This document shows, piece after piece, positions 1 through 10,586 of a DNA stretch of 64,000 bases (its first letter is position 1; the number at the start of each line of letters is the position of its first letter). The DNA is from Anthopleura xanthogrammica. Its lineage: Eukaryota > Cnidaria > Anthozoa > Actiniaria > Actiniidae. Under the pieces are notes generated by a model, which worked only from the letters and a program-made list of their open reading frames with translations, had not been told where the DNA came from and searched no databases. A program made the position numbers and the translations under genes. The stretch covers positions 2,988,197 through 3,052,196 of the forward strand of contig OZ025209.1 of NCBI GenBank assembly GCA_964019055.1. The letters are read 5' to 3'.

Positions 1-808
1 TGCCGAAAGGGCTTTCCAGTGGACCAAGGAACATAACATCATCAGTGATACTTGTACTGACAAGGAAGCTGTCAACGCTTGTGAACAGTTTGCAAGTAAG
101 TTTTTCATGCCTCTCTAGTGTACCGGGCTCTGTACCTACAACGGTACTGGTTGCGCATCCGTTGCACCGTGTAAACGCTCTTGCAACTTGTGTCACAGCG
201 CCTTTAGCGAGTAGATCCTTATAATCAGTTCCATCTGGCTATGCACACACAACTCAGGAACCTTTTTCTGTTTTGCAAATGAATTGGTACCGAGCATGCG
301 CAACAGAATTTATGGCTTCCTACCGTAGATATCTAACACTATACCCCCTCCTGCCAGAACCATCACCACTCTCCACTCTTCATTCTCCCTTCGCCAACTA
401 CAAAGGGTACCAGAATTCAGAAGTGCCACACCAAAGGCTAGTTTAGTAAACAAAGAAGTTCTACTTTTCTCATTCACCTGTATTCTGCATCTAATCAGAA
501 AAGAACGAGAAAGAAGGACAAACTCAAAGCGCCTGTATTGCGCGCCCGCGAGCGTAGCGTTTTGTAAGAAGAATAACTTTTGTATGGCTGATGTAATTCT
601 TTCTTTTTCATCAGATGATCATCGGATGCTTGTGGAACCCAGCTGTGGGGCAACGTTAGCTTCAGTTTACGAGAACTACTATGAAAAATGGAAAAAAGAA
701 GGGAAACTCCCGAGCAACCTTCGGTCCGTACTTGTCGTGGTCTGTGGCGGGAATATGGTGTCTATAGAACAAATATCCAAATGGAAAACACAACTAGGAA
801 TACATTAG
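1..808 (+). CDS. Serine dehydratase-like protein, C-terminal part (partial)
   Basis: Two exons are visible, 1-95 and 615-808 (TAG at 806-808), joined across a GT-AG intron at 96-614 that splits an Asn codon. The joined protein has the C-terminal features of PLP-dependent L-serine/L-threonine dehydratases (SDS/SDSL): a helix ending in EQF, then a segment with MLVEPSCGATLASVY and the late VVVCGGN loop, followed by a short helix and the stop. In the family this part belongs to the PLP-binding fold, and the CGG(S/N) loop contacts the cofactor. The catalytic lysine lies upstream of the window and cannot be checked. The length from VEPSCG to the stop matches vertebrate SDS. I am confident of the family, but SDS and SDSL cannot be separated from this fragment. 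Confidence 0.88.
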
Positions 809-814
809 AATAAA
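809..814 (+). promoter_or_regulatory. Polyadenylation signal AATAAA of the serine dehydratase-like gene
   Basis: A canonical AATAAA starts one base after the TAG stop. Such closeness is unusual but workable, and it marks the transcript end before the duplicated block. Confidence 0.5.
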
Positions 815-1148
815 AATATATGGGATTAGGAATGAAATGAGGGACGATAAGCTTTACAAAATTGTAGTTTCTCTTTTCTGTATTTTTCCACTGTGGGCTA
901 CCTGTGCCCCACTGAATTGATTGGAAGAATGAGCAAACATGCTCAGTCTCTCTCCTTTTTGATTGAGCTTGCGACAGGAAGCCAAGAGAAAAAGAGACAT
1001 GCAGTCTAGTTGTTTGAATTATTCACTCAACTGAGCTCTTCTCTATCCAGTTGGTATGAAATTTAAGGGAATATTATAGAGGAAAGTCGAATCGAATCGA
1101 AATTTCATGACGTTCTCACACTTCATAAAATGTCAAAAACTGCGAAAA

Positions 1149-1330
1149 GGCAGCCGTGCCTTTGCATCGAAGCGCCCGGAGACGAAGGGTGAGCTTGCAA
1201 TGATAGATCGAGAAATGGGAATAATTGTCCAAAGTGTTAAAAAAAGGTCTTAATCATTGCAAGCTCACCGTTCATCTCGCTTCGATGCAAAGGGATGGCT
1301 ACCTTTGAAGATGGTGCAGGGAACTGTGGA
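1149..1330. mobile_element. Fold-back MITE, family B, copy 1
   Basis: The sequence folds on itself: TTTGCATCGAAGCG on the left pairs with CGCTTCGATGCAAA on the right, and GAGCTTGCAATGAT pairs with ATCATTGCAAGCTC. The same family occurs complete at 39240-39436, where the arms also include a CAGTTCCC terminus. The left terminus here is worn. A short open frame at 1295-1573 crosses its right arm and a TG-rich tract; I do not treat it as a gene. Confidence 0.75.
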
Positions 1331-1771
1331 GGGGACTATTCTTTCTTTTTCTTTTTGTTGATTCGTTTCTTAAACCTCTTTATAGTCATTTGTGTTTCTA
1401 TCTTTGTGTGTGTGTTTTTTAGTTTGTTTGTTTGTGTGTGTGTGTTGTTTTTTTTTAAACCGGCCAAAAGCAATCAGACTGTGGCATTCTGGAAGACTGG
1501 AAGAAATACCAAAATTAATTCAGTGACAAATCTTTTGTCAAATTCTTCATTTTACTCACTATCTCGCTTCTGATTGGCCGAGAGCCCTCAGCCAATCCCT
1601 GATATCGTGTGAACTCGACATGGAAATACGTTTGCTTTTTTTCGAAAGCAAAATTAAATCTTTATTCTTACTTTACAAAATGTATAGAGTGCATTTAGTC
1701 TCACTGTTGAATAGTAAATAACTTTAGTATCTAATTTAGGTCACGTCGACTATTTAACAGTTTGACTATAT

Positions 1772-1896
1772 GCATGATATCGTAAATATCAAGAACTCAG
1801 CCGTTTTATCCGCCTCAACCTACGTCTTCGGCAGATAACACGGCATTGGTCTTGATAATTTACGATATCATGCTCAACCTCATCCAATAATTGTTT
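1772..1896. mobile_element. Fold-back element, left arm shortened
   Basis: GCATGATATCGTAAAT at the left pairs with ATTTACGATATCATGC at 1858-1873. The right arm continues outward to CAATAATTGTTT (1885-1896), but its partner is missing on the left. In the duplicate (9774-9922) those 35 bp are present, so this copy has a deletion in the left arm. Confidence 0.7.
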
Positions 1897-2489
1897 AATG
1901 TAGCGGCCATATGTATTCGTCCACGGGATCATTATGTTAAAATATATTTATATATACTTTATGTCGGTGCTACATCCCAAATTCCTTTAATTCGATACCC
2001 TTACAAGTAAGGTATATACTACAAATAGTAAATAAATAAAGGAGTAAATCAAGTGAAATAACAAGAAACACAGGACTACAAGAAACTAAAAAAAACACGA
2101 AGAACTTACATTTGTGTAGGACGGGATGAACGACGAGCACCAACTGACTAAAGATTAACATATGGAGCGTATACAAAGCGGTACGAACTCCTGAGGGACA
2201 ACTAACAATGACAAAAAATACTAAAGAATGTTACGAATAGAACCACAGGTAGCCCAAGCTATGGTTCTGAATAGCTATATAAAGAGAATGTATGGCAGAT
2301 CATAAAATTTCTTTAAAATAGAATAAATTTCATCATTTATTGTTTCATTAACTGTATATCAATGTTTTATTGCATGCTTTGTGGTTTCCTGACGGTTTGG
2401 TTGTATTTTAAGGCGATTTTAGGAAATTCTATCTCCTCCAACCATACCTTGGGCTACCTGTAACACTAAACGAAAATGTGTAAATACTT

Positions 2490-2492
<3 letters not shown>

Positions 2493-2565
<73 letters not shown>
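2493..2565. repeat. AAT/ATA trinucleotide microsatellite
   Basis: About 73 bp of uninterrupted AAT repeats. The duplicate at 10519-10585 is 6 bp (two units) shorter, one of the few differences between the two 8-kb units. Confidence 0.95.
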
Positions 2566-2566
<1 letters not shown>

Positions 2567-2930
2567 TCTTTATTTAACAATTAGTAAAAATACATACCAA
2601 TCAGTTTACAAAAAAATCTAAAAATTAAGAGATAACATAGCTATAACATTTAAGTAATAGCTAATTAATATATAAATTATATTTAAAATACAGCCTATTA
2701 ATAAAAGATTCTTTAAAACGCTCTGTATTTATTCTAGGTAAAAGGCTACTAGTTCAGATCTAACAATATCTATGTATTCTTTAAGTACCTATTATGTACT
2801 AAATGAAAAGCCTGGCGAAGCTCGAAAACTTCGATTCCATTTCCCGAATGATTGATTTGAGGGCAGTGAACTTTGGAAACGTCTTAACGGAAATGCAAAT
2901 TTAACTCTAGCTCAATTCGAAGACAAAGCA

Positions 2931-3809
2931 ATGGGTACCTACAGAGGCCACGCTTTACCAGGATTCTTTTTTACGGTTTACGGAGTCTGGGGATTCTTCA
3001 ATGTCTTGAAAATTTTCAACCAATGCAGGTTGTTCCGTACAAACGCGACGAATAGAGAAGCTGCCCGTTTTAGATCGACGACATGGTTCCCGATGACATT
3101 CTTCAAGTTTCTCCAAAAACTACCGGTTGAACCTCTTACTAAAGTCATTGCGACTATCATCGGGATTATTGGAGAACTGAATTCAGCAAATTGGTCTCTA
3201 GTTGACAAACATGGCAATTTTTCCAATCTGGGAAACTTTGCTCATGTGACGATGTTTGCATTTTTTACACTCAGTGCTTCGTTCGAAGTTTTTCAGTTTT
3301 TTAAGATCACGACGCTTCCTGCAGGTGCCGAACATTTAACCATGTCTCTTGCCTTTTTTATCGAGGGGTTGTTGTTCTTCTTTCATTTGGATGGACGTCC
3401 AGTGCTGAATATACGTCTCCATACTATACTCTACGTTGTTATTTTCGCAACGTCTTTCGTCTTCGTACTTGAAGCGTGGATGAAAAACAGTTTCCTGTTG
3501 CTGGTGGTGAGGGTCTATCTCATCTTCTTGCAAGGTACCTGGTTCTTGCAAATAGCTCATTCCCTGTATGGTAAAAATCCATAGAAAGATATACCATCAA
3601 ACCGAGAAATCATCCCTTTGGTCTTTGCCTGCCACGTAGCAGCCTGGTTTGTGTTCTTCGTTTTGAGCTTCATGATTGTTTCAGTCAGGATTCTGAGAAA
3701 GTGTTGTGGAAGCCATTCCCATGCCTCTCAGCAAACCGGCAGCGAAAACCTAAACATGGGCGAGGAAGATTCTGAGCAAGAAAATCTTATGCTAGAATAT
3801 CAGGGATAA
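2931..3809 (+). pseudogene. TMEM45-like (DUF716) gene A, interrupted by one in-frame TAG (unit 1)
   Basis: The ATG at 2931 opens a 217-codon frame that begins like TMEM45 proteins (M..(Y/F).GHALPG) and carries the family core: F(I)EGLLFFFHLDGRPVL, then LEAWMK, then LQGTWF.QIAHSLYG. The frame meets TAG at 3582-3584, where the neighbouring paralogue (gene B) has TGG for Trp220. The same frame then stays open for 74 more codons to a TAA at 3807-3809. These encode another hydrophobic segment (around VAAWFVFFVLSFMIV) and an acidic tail like gene B's, so one base separates it from a 292-residue protein of normal family length. It is intronless. It could be a young pseudogene, a truncated but functional protein, or a site of stop readthrough or RNA editing. 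TMEM45 proteins are multi-pass membrane proteins of poorly defined function. The identical TAG in the duplicate shows that it predates the duplication. Confidence 0.85.
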
Positions 3810-3944
3810 CTGTTGTTTTTAAATTGAGAAAAACTGAAATTAGCTTAGATAAAGTTTTAATGACGGAGGTCAATTGAGTACAGGCCTAACTGTGAATTAA
3901 GGAAAGCCGAGTAACTGCTAGGCCCTAAGCTAACAGCTGCATGG

Positions 3945-4470
3945 ATGGTTTATTCGTTATATAACGACTAATCATATCCATTTTAAAATCATTAGCAAAT
4001 CCTGCAATCTGATTGTCTAAAAAGTGTACGATTTAAGCATTAATCTCACTATTTTGAATCATTAATAGCATCATTTTGTTAACCAATCACTTTTGAAGCT
4101 ACATATGACTGTTGGCGGTATTTGAATATATTGAGATTTCAAAATTGATATGATTAGTAGGTAATAGAACTTCGTGTCGTGCAACTGATTGGGCTGAAAT
4201 CACACTCGTGATTAACAAATTGCACTCCCACTACGCGGTCGTGCATTTTTGTAATCACTCTTGCTATTTCAACCCAAATTGCACTCCACTCAGTTCTATT
4301 ACCATTTATTACCTTTATCCTTCACTTGACTCTGAAGATGACTTCCGCTCAGGTTGTCGAAACGTCAGTCACATCAAACAGTCCTTCTCAAGACTACATC
4401 CACCCGGATGATCATAGTACAAATATTGTTACTTCGACAAATATTGTTACTTCGATAAATATCTATTACC
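3945..4470. repeat. Interspersed repeat carrying fold-back MITE family A (core 4160-4303)
   Basis: The core is a perfect-ended fold-back: GGTAATAGAAC at 4160 pairs with GTTCTATTACC ending at 4303, with GAGTGCAATTTG-type inner arms. The left flank (3945-4159, with ATCCTGCAATCTGATTG) reappears in reverse complement at about 35217-35410, next to another copy of the core. The right flank, with AATATTGTTACTTCGA repeated twice, reappears at 25796-25851. The whole is therefore a longer repeat, about 0.5 kb, with a fold-back centre. A short frame at 4208-4411 lies wholly within it and is not a gene. Confidence 0.8.
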
Positions 4471-5774
4471 ATTATTGATATCCTAATTTATCCTAATACA
4501 TCTATTGCTTCACAACGAGTTAGACTATCAAGTCTAGTATTTCAGTGTATTTTCCATGCTTTAAAATATTTTCCAAACATTAATTTACTTCATTGATTAA
4601 TCACTCACTCACTGTGCGGAAACGCTGAAAAGGAAAGACTACTGATTCTATAATACCTTTCACAAACACTTCATATATTTTGTAAGTAAGCCATCCCTCA
4701 AAAAGGGATTTTTCCAGTTCAATCAACTGAAAATCTCTTCAGTAATAATGTTACTGAACATTATCAGCACTAGTTGTTATGCGCTGCGAGTTCAATGTAC
4801 ATATACTTTATAGTTGTTATTCATAAAAAGAGTTACGTAGAGTTTTCTAAGCTATAATTAAGAGCTAAGACAGAGCCAGACCAACAGCTGTTTTCGGGGT
4901 GAGTTGCTAACGGAACTTAAGGTAGAAACTCCTGCGGTTGTATGTGTAATTTGCTTATATGCAATCTGAAACATCCTAATTAGGAAGAAATTGACACTAT
5001 TTTATATACTGCTGCAATTTTCTCTCGCCCTGGCAATGCGCCAAAGTATAAGAAATGTTTGCCAAGCCGAGGAATAATTTGCTGTACTTTGTGTTTACCA
5101 AAATAAGTACGTAGACAGTGCCACAGACCATGCATACATGACTTGATGCACGATTTTATTGTGTTGTGCTGTAAATGAAAACCGAAGAAGTATCTAATGA
5201 AACCATTTGAGGGCACAAATTATACATTCAACAAATAGTTCTGTTTGTTCAGAATCCGAAGCTTCTGTTCCAAAAGCAACGATACTGCAAATTGGTGATC
5301 AGATAGATAGATAAATAGATAGATAATAAGGCTTACAGCTGGGCTGATGTGGTCGTGTTTCGCCTTCTAGCCTTATCAATAAACGGTACAAGGCCGGATG
5401 TAACAGGTATGAGGAAATAGAAAAATGGAATCATGCCTTGGAAGGTGTCAGTCATACTAGCTTTATTACGATATACAGCATATAGTACCGTAAAACTTAA
5501 GATTGGATTAATAATTTCCGAAACCGACTTGTCAGTAAAAACGTTGTTATGCAGTATGATTTTCATTGCGTGACTATGGCTCATAGCCGGGTTCCTCGCT
5601 AATTTGCACACAATTCTAAAGTGACCTTTAAAACAATGCAGACTGTTACGAACATAGCCTAACGAATAAATATCAATTACTAATGTTATCAGCTTGGTTT
5701 GTCGGCATAATTTGTAAGTTACTCGTACGGGCAGGAGCTGCAGCAAGAGGACTCATCCATATTACCCCCAAAAC
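4471..5774. other. Intergenic stretch between TMEM45-like A and B
   Basis: I see no supported gene. There is a short GATA-type microsatellite at about 5303-5330. A 137-codon minus-strand frame at 5333-5746 has no recognisable domain and lies immediately upstream of gene B, where the promoter and 5' leader are expected. The same content recurs at 12491-13794. Confidence 0.5.
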
Positions 5775-6680
5775 ATGGGTTCTTTCATGGGGCATGCTGT
5801 TCCTGGTTTTCTGTTTCTACTTATTAGCAGCTGGTGGTCCTTGAACGTTTTATTCATATACGCAAAATTTCTAAGAAACAGATCGGTGTCGTCTGGTTTG
5901 AACCCCGCGAGATTCAAGTCAACAACTTGGTTTCCCATCCCCGGCAGACGATTACGTAGAGTCCCCTGCGAGCCTCTAGCCAAACTTTTCTTGATCACCG
6001 TTGGCATAGCCTTGGAGTTATTTCCCGAAAACGCTTTTATACTGGTGAAGGAAAACGGTGAATTCAAGGAAAACAGTTTGAATAATTATGCACATTCTGC
6101 AATGTATGGCTTCTTCCTATTTTCTGCATTGCTAGAATGCCTTCAACATTGGAATGTTTTAGCACTACCGAAGACAAGTGAACACTTAGCTTTCTCGTTC
6201 GCTCTTTTCATCGAGGGATTGATGTTCTTCTTTCATTTGGATGGACGTCCAGTGCTTGATAAACGTCTCCATGCTATACTCTACCTTGTTATTTTCGCAA
6301 CGTCTTTCGTCTTGGTACTTGAAGCGTGGATGAAAGACAGTTTCTGGTTGCTGATGGTGAGGGTCTATCTCTTGATGTTGCAAGGTACCTGGTTCTTTCA
6401 AATAGCTCATTCCCTGTACGGTTTGAATCCATGGAAAGACACACCGCCAAACCAAGACTTTGTGACTATCGCTTTTTCGTGGCATTCTTTAGTACTCCTG
6501 TTCTTATGGCTCTTTGTTTTCGTCCTGGTGTCGATCAAGGTCCGTGGATGTCACACCCCTAATACTAGTACTATACGGGAAAACATTGAGATTGAAACGA
6601 TTGTTGGACATGAAGCTGGCGATGCCGAAAGAAGCAGTTTGATAGAAAGAGAAGATGCCGAATTCATAGACAATGAATAA
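5775..6680 (+). CDS. TMEM45-like (DUF716) membrane protein, gene B (unit 1)
   Basis: A single uninterrupted exon encodes 301 residues. The start MGSFMGHAVPG aligns with the N-terminus of vertebrate TMEM45A/B (M..FKGHALPG), which fixes the ATG. Hydrophobic segments fall near residues 11-30, 69-83, 107-124, 137-153, 167-183, 190-212 and 229-254, so about seven membrane passes. The family core FIEGLMFFFHLDGRPVLD (145-162), LEAWMKDSF (182-190) and LQGTWFFQI (202-210) is intact. The acidic tail (270-301) would lie in the cytoplasm or lumen, as in human TMEM45B. Vertebrate genes have introns, so the intronless state suggests retroposition or intron loss. The function of the family is poorly known, with no enzymatic motif. 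Confidence 0.9.
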   Translation: MGSFMGHAVPGFLFLLISSWWSLNVLFIYAKFLRNRSVSSGLNPARFKSTTWFPIPGRRLRRVPCEPLAKLFLITVGIALELFPENAFILVKENGEFKENSLNNYAHSAMYGFFLFSALLECLQHWNVLALPKTSEHLAFSFALFIEGLMFFFHLDGRPVLDKRLHAILYLVIFATSFVLVLEAWMKDSFWLLMVRVYLLMLQGTWFFQIAHSLYGLNPWKDTPPNQDFVTIAFSWHSLVLLFLWLFVFVLVSIKVRGCHTPNTSTIRENIEIETIVGHEAGDAERSSLIEREDAEFIDNE

Positions 6681-8696
6681 TGAACTTTGCTTGACTGAAG
6701 ACAGACATAGATTAACACTGAGTTTTATAGTAATTTTTACGAGTTCGTTGAAATTTAAAAAGAGTAAAAATGAAGACATGTAAACAACTATATTCTTATA
6801 ATTCGTAAACTCCAAATATTTCTTGTGTATGTGAATAAGATATATTATGCAAATTGTACTTAAGAGATAAATGAATGAATATTCTATTATACGAACAAAT
6901 TATCATATATAAACACGTAATGAAAATTATTAAAACAATTTCTAGTTTTAAGTATTTACCACGTCAGTTTTCTCTTGATTCATTCAATATTCTAACATCT
7001 ATTTGGCTTTTTTCAGTATTGGTCGTAGTTGCAGTGTTGAATATCATTCAGGCGTAGTAGCTCTGCAAAAATTAATGTCACGAAACGGATGTACTTTACC
7101 ACGATAAATTGTTTTTAAAAGAGACAAAACTCGAATTTATCTGTACAACATACACTAAAAGAACTGATCATCAAGGCTGTTAATTATTTTTGATTTTATT
7201 TCAGTGCGAAAAAAAAAACCGTATCGTTTTCTTGAGCTAAACTGTTTAGCAATTATATATATTCAAAATTAATCCTTACTAGTAGACACGCCTTAATGAG
7301 CGGTATGGCTCAGTGGACAGTGAAGTATCAACGGTTCTAGAACTACAGACTAAAGAACAGAAAACAGAAGACTGAGGTACCTTTTTCGAAATTAGATCGA
7401 TTTTTACCTGAAAAATGGAACCTTTTGACTATATAAAGTAAAAGTTTTTGAAATAATACGAAAGCATATTGCTTTGCAAAAACATCAATTAGCGTCGCCC
7501 TGAAGACATATTGATGTTAAAATTAAGGTTTTCAGATTTCGACGCCGGAAAATGCATTCCATGAAAAATGCCATTGAAATGACACATACGTGTCACACAA
7601 ACAGCAATTTATTTATCGAACCCTGAAACAACCTCTGGGCTGATCATGCAGTAAGTCAGGTTGGGTTTTGCATGGAAAGGATAACTGGAGAACCTGGAGA
7701 AAACCACTCAAATCAAGAGAGACCCAACAAACTCTGCTAACATGTGATGCGGAGTTCAGGAATCCGGGACTCCAGCTAGAGCAAGAGATAGGCATATTTA
7801 CTCGAATGGCGGCGCTTATTTGAGGGCGGCGCTTATTCGAGTAAATACGGTACGTTACTACAGTAGGATCCAGGGCTGTCCCAAGTGCCTTTGCGCGCTT
7901 TAATTCTTCAAAGTATTTTTTATGTGAAGATAGAAAAAAATATCAACCAAAATTAATTAAAAAATACTTTTTACCTTGCCCTTGCTTGTTACGTCATTTC
8001 CGTGCCTTCATAGCGTGATGAAAACACAGCTCTCGACCAATGAGAGCGCGCGTACTATCTTAAGTATTTTTTAATTAATTATTTTTTAATTAATTTCGTC
8101 TCGGGTTTTCACTGATCTGCTCTCGAATTCTCCCAAACGCGTAGCCTCGGTTTTCACCAGGCTATGAAGGCACGGAGAAAATGTTTTATTTCTTAAATAA
8201 TAAATTTATGAAATATATTTCAATAGCTAATATTTTAAAAACAATTATAACGAATTTGGTGAATATTTATGAAGTGAATAAATTTTTAAGTATAATTTTA
8301 GACTTGAATATCAGAGAAAATACGTAATTCAAGATTTAAAAAAAAAAGAACGTTTTAGTAGTACTTCTTCCACTTTGGCAAACTTTGGCAAACCTTATAA
8401 TCACCGTTCGTCCAGTGAATATCGCCTCATAATCACTGGTCGCTTGACCAATGAATAATCTAAAATCTAATCTAAATCATATAATCTAAAAATGTACCTA
8501 AACTAATTCGCAATGCAAGTAACAAACCTTATTATTATTATTGCGCAAAGCATGATGGGATAGACTGGGGTACGTAGATAGTCATAACGAAGTTGCAGCC
8601 AGCGCTAAAAGCTGGTCTTCCTGTGGTTTTGGATTTTTGTGATTGGGCTTCCTGTCCTAGAGTCAAAGGAAAGGAAAAGATATTATTTTGACAACA
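6681..8696. other. Spacer between TMEM45-like B and the Rab-like gene
   Basis: No gene seen. Around 7290-7370 a stretch with GGCTCAGTGG resembles a tRNA-type A box, but no cloverleaf forms. An inverted motif (CGAATGGCGGCGCTTATT / GGCGGCGCTTATTCGAG) lies at 7804-7842. The last few hundred bases should hold the Rab promoter and 5' leader. The same sequence recurs at 14701-16716. Confidence 0.5.
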
Positions 8697-9008
8697 ATGG
8701 CTCCAACTTCAGCAGCCGATAATGCGGAGTACTTTTTCAAGATTATAATAGTCGGTAACTACAGGACTGGAAAAACATCATTACTCTGCAAATACACGAA
8801 TCAGGAATACTGTCCCGGGAGTGATAATTCGACGATGAGTGTGGATTTTAGTGTCAAAACGCTAGAACGAAACAACAAGAAAATCAAGCTCCAGATATGG
8901 GATACTGCAGGACAGGAAAGATTCCGAACTGCTACTGCAAGTTATTACCGAGGAGCTAGAGGAGTGTTATTGGTTTATGATATAACGACATGCAGTCTAG
9001 TTGTTTGA
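8697..9008 (+). pseudogene. Truncated Rab-like GTPase fragment at the duplication breakpoint
   Basis: The ATG at 8697 starts the same protein as the intact gene at 16717 (P-loop GNYRTGKT, switch II WDTAGQERF). After LLVYDIT the sequence changes at 8988 to the start of duplication unit 2, adds six unrelated codons and stops at 9006-9008. The G4 and G5 nucleotide-binding motifs, the second exon and the prenylation tail are all missing. It retains its upstream region, so it may still be transcribed, but the product could not fold as a GTPase. I infer a by-product of the duplication. Confidence 0.92.
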
Positions 9009-9139
9009 ATTATTCACTCAACTGAGCTCTTCTCTATCCAGTTGGTATGAAATTTAAGGGAATATTATAGAGGAAAGTCGAATCGAATCGAAATTTCATG
9101 ACGTTCTCACACTTCATAAAATGTCAAAAACTGCGAAAA

Positions 9140-9321
9140 GGCAGCCGTGCCTTTGCATCGAAGCGCCCGGAGACGAAGGGTGAGCTTGCAATGATAGATC
9201 GAGAAATGGGAATAATTGTCCAAAGTGTTAAAAAAAGGTCTTAATCATTGCAAGCTCACCGTTCATCTCGCTTCGATGCAAAGGGATGGCTACCTTTGAA
9301 GATGGTGCAGGGAACTGTGGA
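9140..9321. mobile_element. Fold-back MITE, family B, copy 2 (inside duplication unit 2)
   Basis: Identical by eye to the element at 1149-1330, and present because the whole block is duplicated rather than by a new insertion. Confidence 0.75.
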
Positions 9322-9773
9322 GGGGACTATTCTTTCTTTTTCTTTTTGTTGATTCGTTTCTTAAACCTCTTTATAGTCATTTGTGTTTCTATCTTTGTGT
9401 GTGTGTTTTTTAGTTTGTTTGTTTGTGTGTGTGTGTTGTTTTTTTTTAAACCGGCCAAAAGCAATCAGACTGTGGCATTCTGGAAGACTGGAAGAAATAC
9501 CAAAATTAATTCAGTGACAAATCTTTTGTCAAATTCTTCATTTTACTCACTATCTCGCTTCTGATTGGCCGAGAGCCCTCAGCCAATCCCTGATATCGTG
9601 TGAACTCGACATGGAAATACGTTTGCTTTTTTTCGAAAGCAAAATTAAATCTTTATTCTTACTTTACAAAATGTATAGAGTGCATTTAGTCTCACTGTTG
9701 AATAGTAAATAACTTTAGTATCTAATTTAGGTCACGTCGACTATTTAACAGTTTGACTATATGCACTCTAATA

Positions 9774-9922
9774 AAACAATTATTGAATTCGGTTTTCGCA
9801 TGATATCGTAAATATCAAGAACTCAGCCGTTTTATCCGCCTCAACCTACGTCTTCGGCAGATAACACGGCATTGGTCTTGATAATTTACGATATCATGCT
9901 CAACCTCATCCAATAATTGTTT
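9774..9922. mobile_element. Fold-back element, complete (about 149 bp)
   Basis: AAACAATTATTG at the left end pairs with CAATAATTGTTT at the right end. Inside these, GCATGATATCGTAAAT pairs with ATTTACGATATCATGC. This is a short non-coding inverted-repeat element of MITE type. The family is not identified. Confidence 0.75.
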
Positions 9923-10515
9923 AATGTAGCGGCCATATGTATTCGTCCACGGGATCATTATGTTAAAATATATTTATATATACTTTATGTCGGTGCTACA
10001 TCCCAAATTCCTTTAATTCGATACCCTTACAAGTAAGGTATATACTACAAATAGTAAATAAATAAAGGAGTAAATCAAGTGGAATAACAAGAAACACAGG
10101 ACTACAAGAAACTAAAAAAAACACGAAGAACTTACATTTGTGTAGGACGGGATGAACGACGAGCACCAACTGACTAAAGATTAACATATGGAGCGTATAC
10201 AAAGCGGTACGAACTCCTGAGGGACAACTAACAATGACAAAAAATACTAAAGAATGTTACGAATAGAACCACAGGTAGCCCAAGCTATGGTTCTGAATAG
10301 CTATATAAAGAGAATGTATGGCAGATCATAAAATTTCTTTAAAATAGAATAAATTTCATCATTTATTGTTTCATTAACTGTATATCAATGTTTTATTGCA
10401 TGCTTTGTGGTTTCCTGACGGTTTGGTTGTATTTTAAGGCGATTTTAGGAAATTCTATCTCCTCCAACCATACCTTGGGCTACCTGTAACACTAAACGAA
10501 AATGTGTAAATACTT

Positions 10516-10518
<3 letters not shown>

Positions 10519-10585
<67 letters not shown>
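10519..10585. repeat. AAT/ATA trinucleotide microsatellite (unit 2)
   Basis: About 67 bp of AAT repeats in the same relative place as 2493-2565, two units shorter. Confidence 0.95.

Positions 10586-10586
<1 letters not shown>

Larger units (their letters stand above)
997..8988 (+). repeat. Tandem segmental duplication, unit 1 (about 8.0 kb)
   Basis: The block starting near ACATGCAG at 997 recurs at 8989 and stays collinear to 8988/17008. Apart from a 35-bp indel (missing here, near 1772), a 6-bp difference in the AAT microsatellite and one base change (A at 2056, G at 10082), I saw no differences in the stretches compared by eye. Contents: a fold-back element, TMEM45-like gene A with a TAG, TMEM45-like gene B, and the 5' half of a Rab gene. 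It joins unit 2 inside the Rab exon. The two units are either a very recent duplication or two haplotypes assembled in tandem. Confidence 0.95.

Noticed and set aside
1295..1573. 92-codon frame with a Phe/Val/Cys-rich run
   Set aside because: It arises from the arm of a fold-back element joined to a TG/TTTG-rich low-complexity tract.
3571..3584. The stop in TMEM45-like gene A avoided by a tiny GT-AG intron (GTAAAAATCCATAG)
   Set aside because: It would be 14 nt long, too short for splicing, and its removal would shift the frame.
4208..4411. 67-codon frame, identical in the duplicate at 12228-12431
   Set aside because: Lies wholly inside the family A interspersed repeat.
5333..5746. 137-codon minus-strand open frame upstream of TMEM45-like gene B (and its duplicate at 13353-13766)
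   Set aside because: No recognisable domain, overlaps the expected promoter and leader of gene B, and its composition is that of chance AT-rich frames. Its second copy exists only because the block is duplicated.
7290..7370. Possible tRNA gene (A-box-like GGCTCAGTGG and B-box-like GGTTCTAGAAC)
   Set aside because: No acceptor stem or anticodon arm can be drawn and the spacing is wrong. At most it is a decayed SINE head, repeated at 15310-15390 by the duplication.
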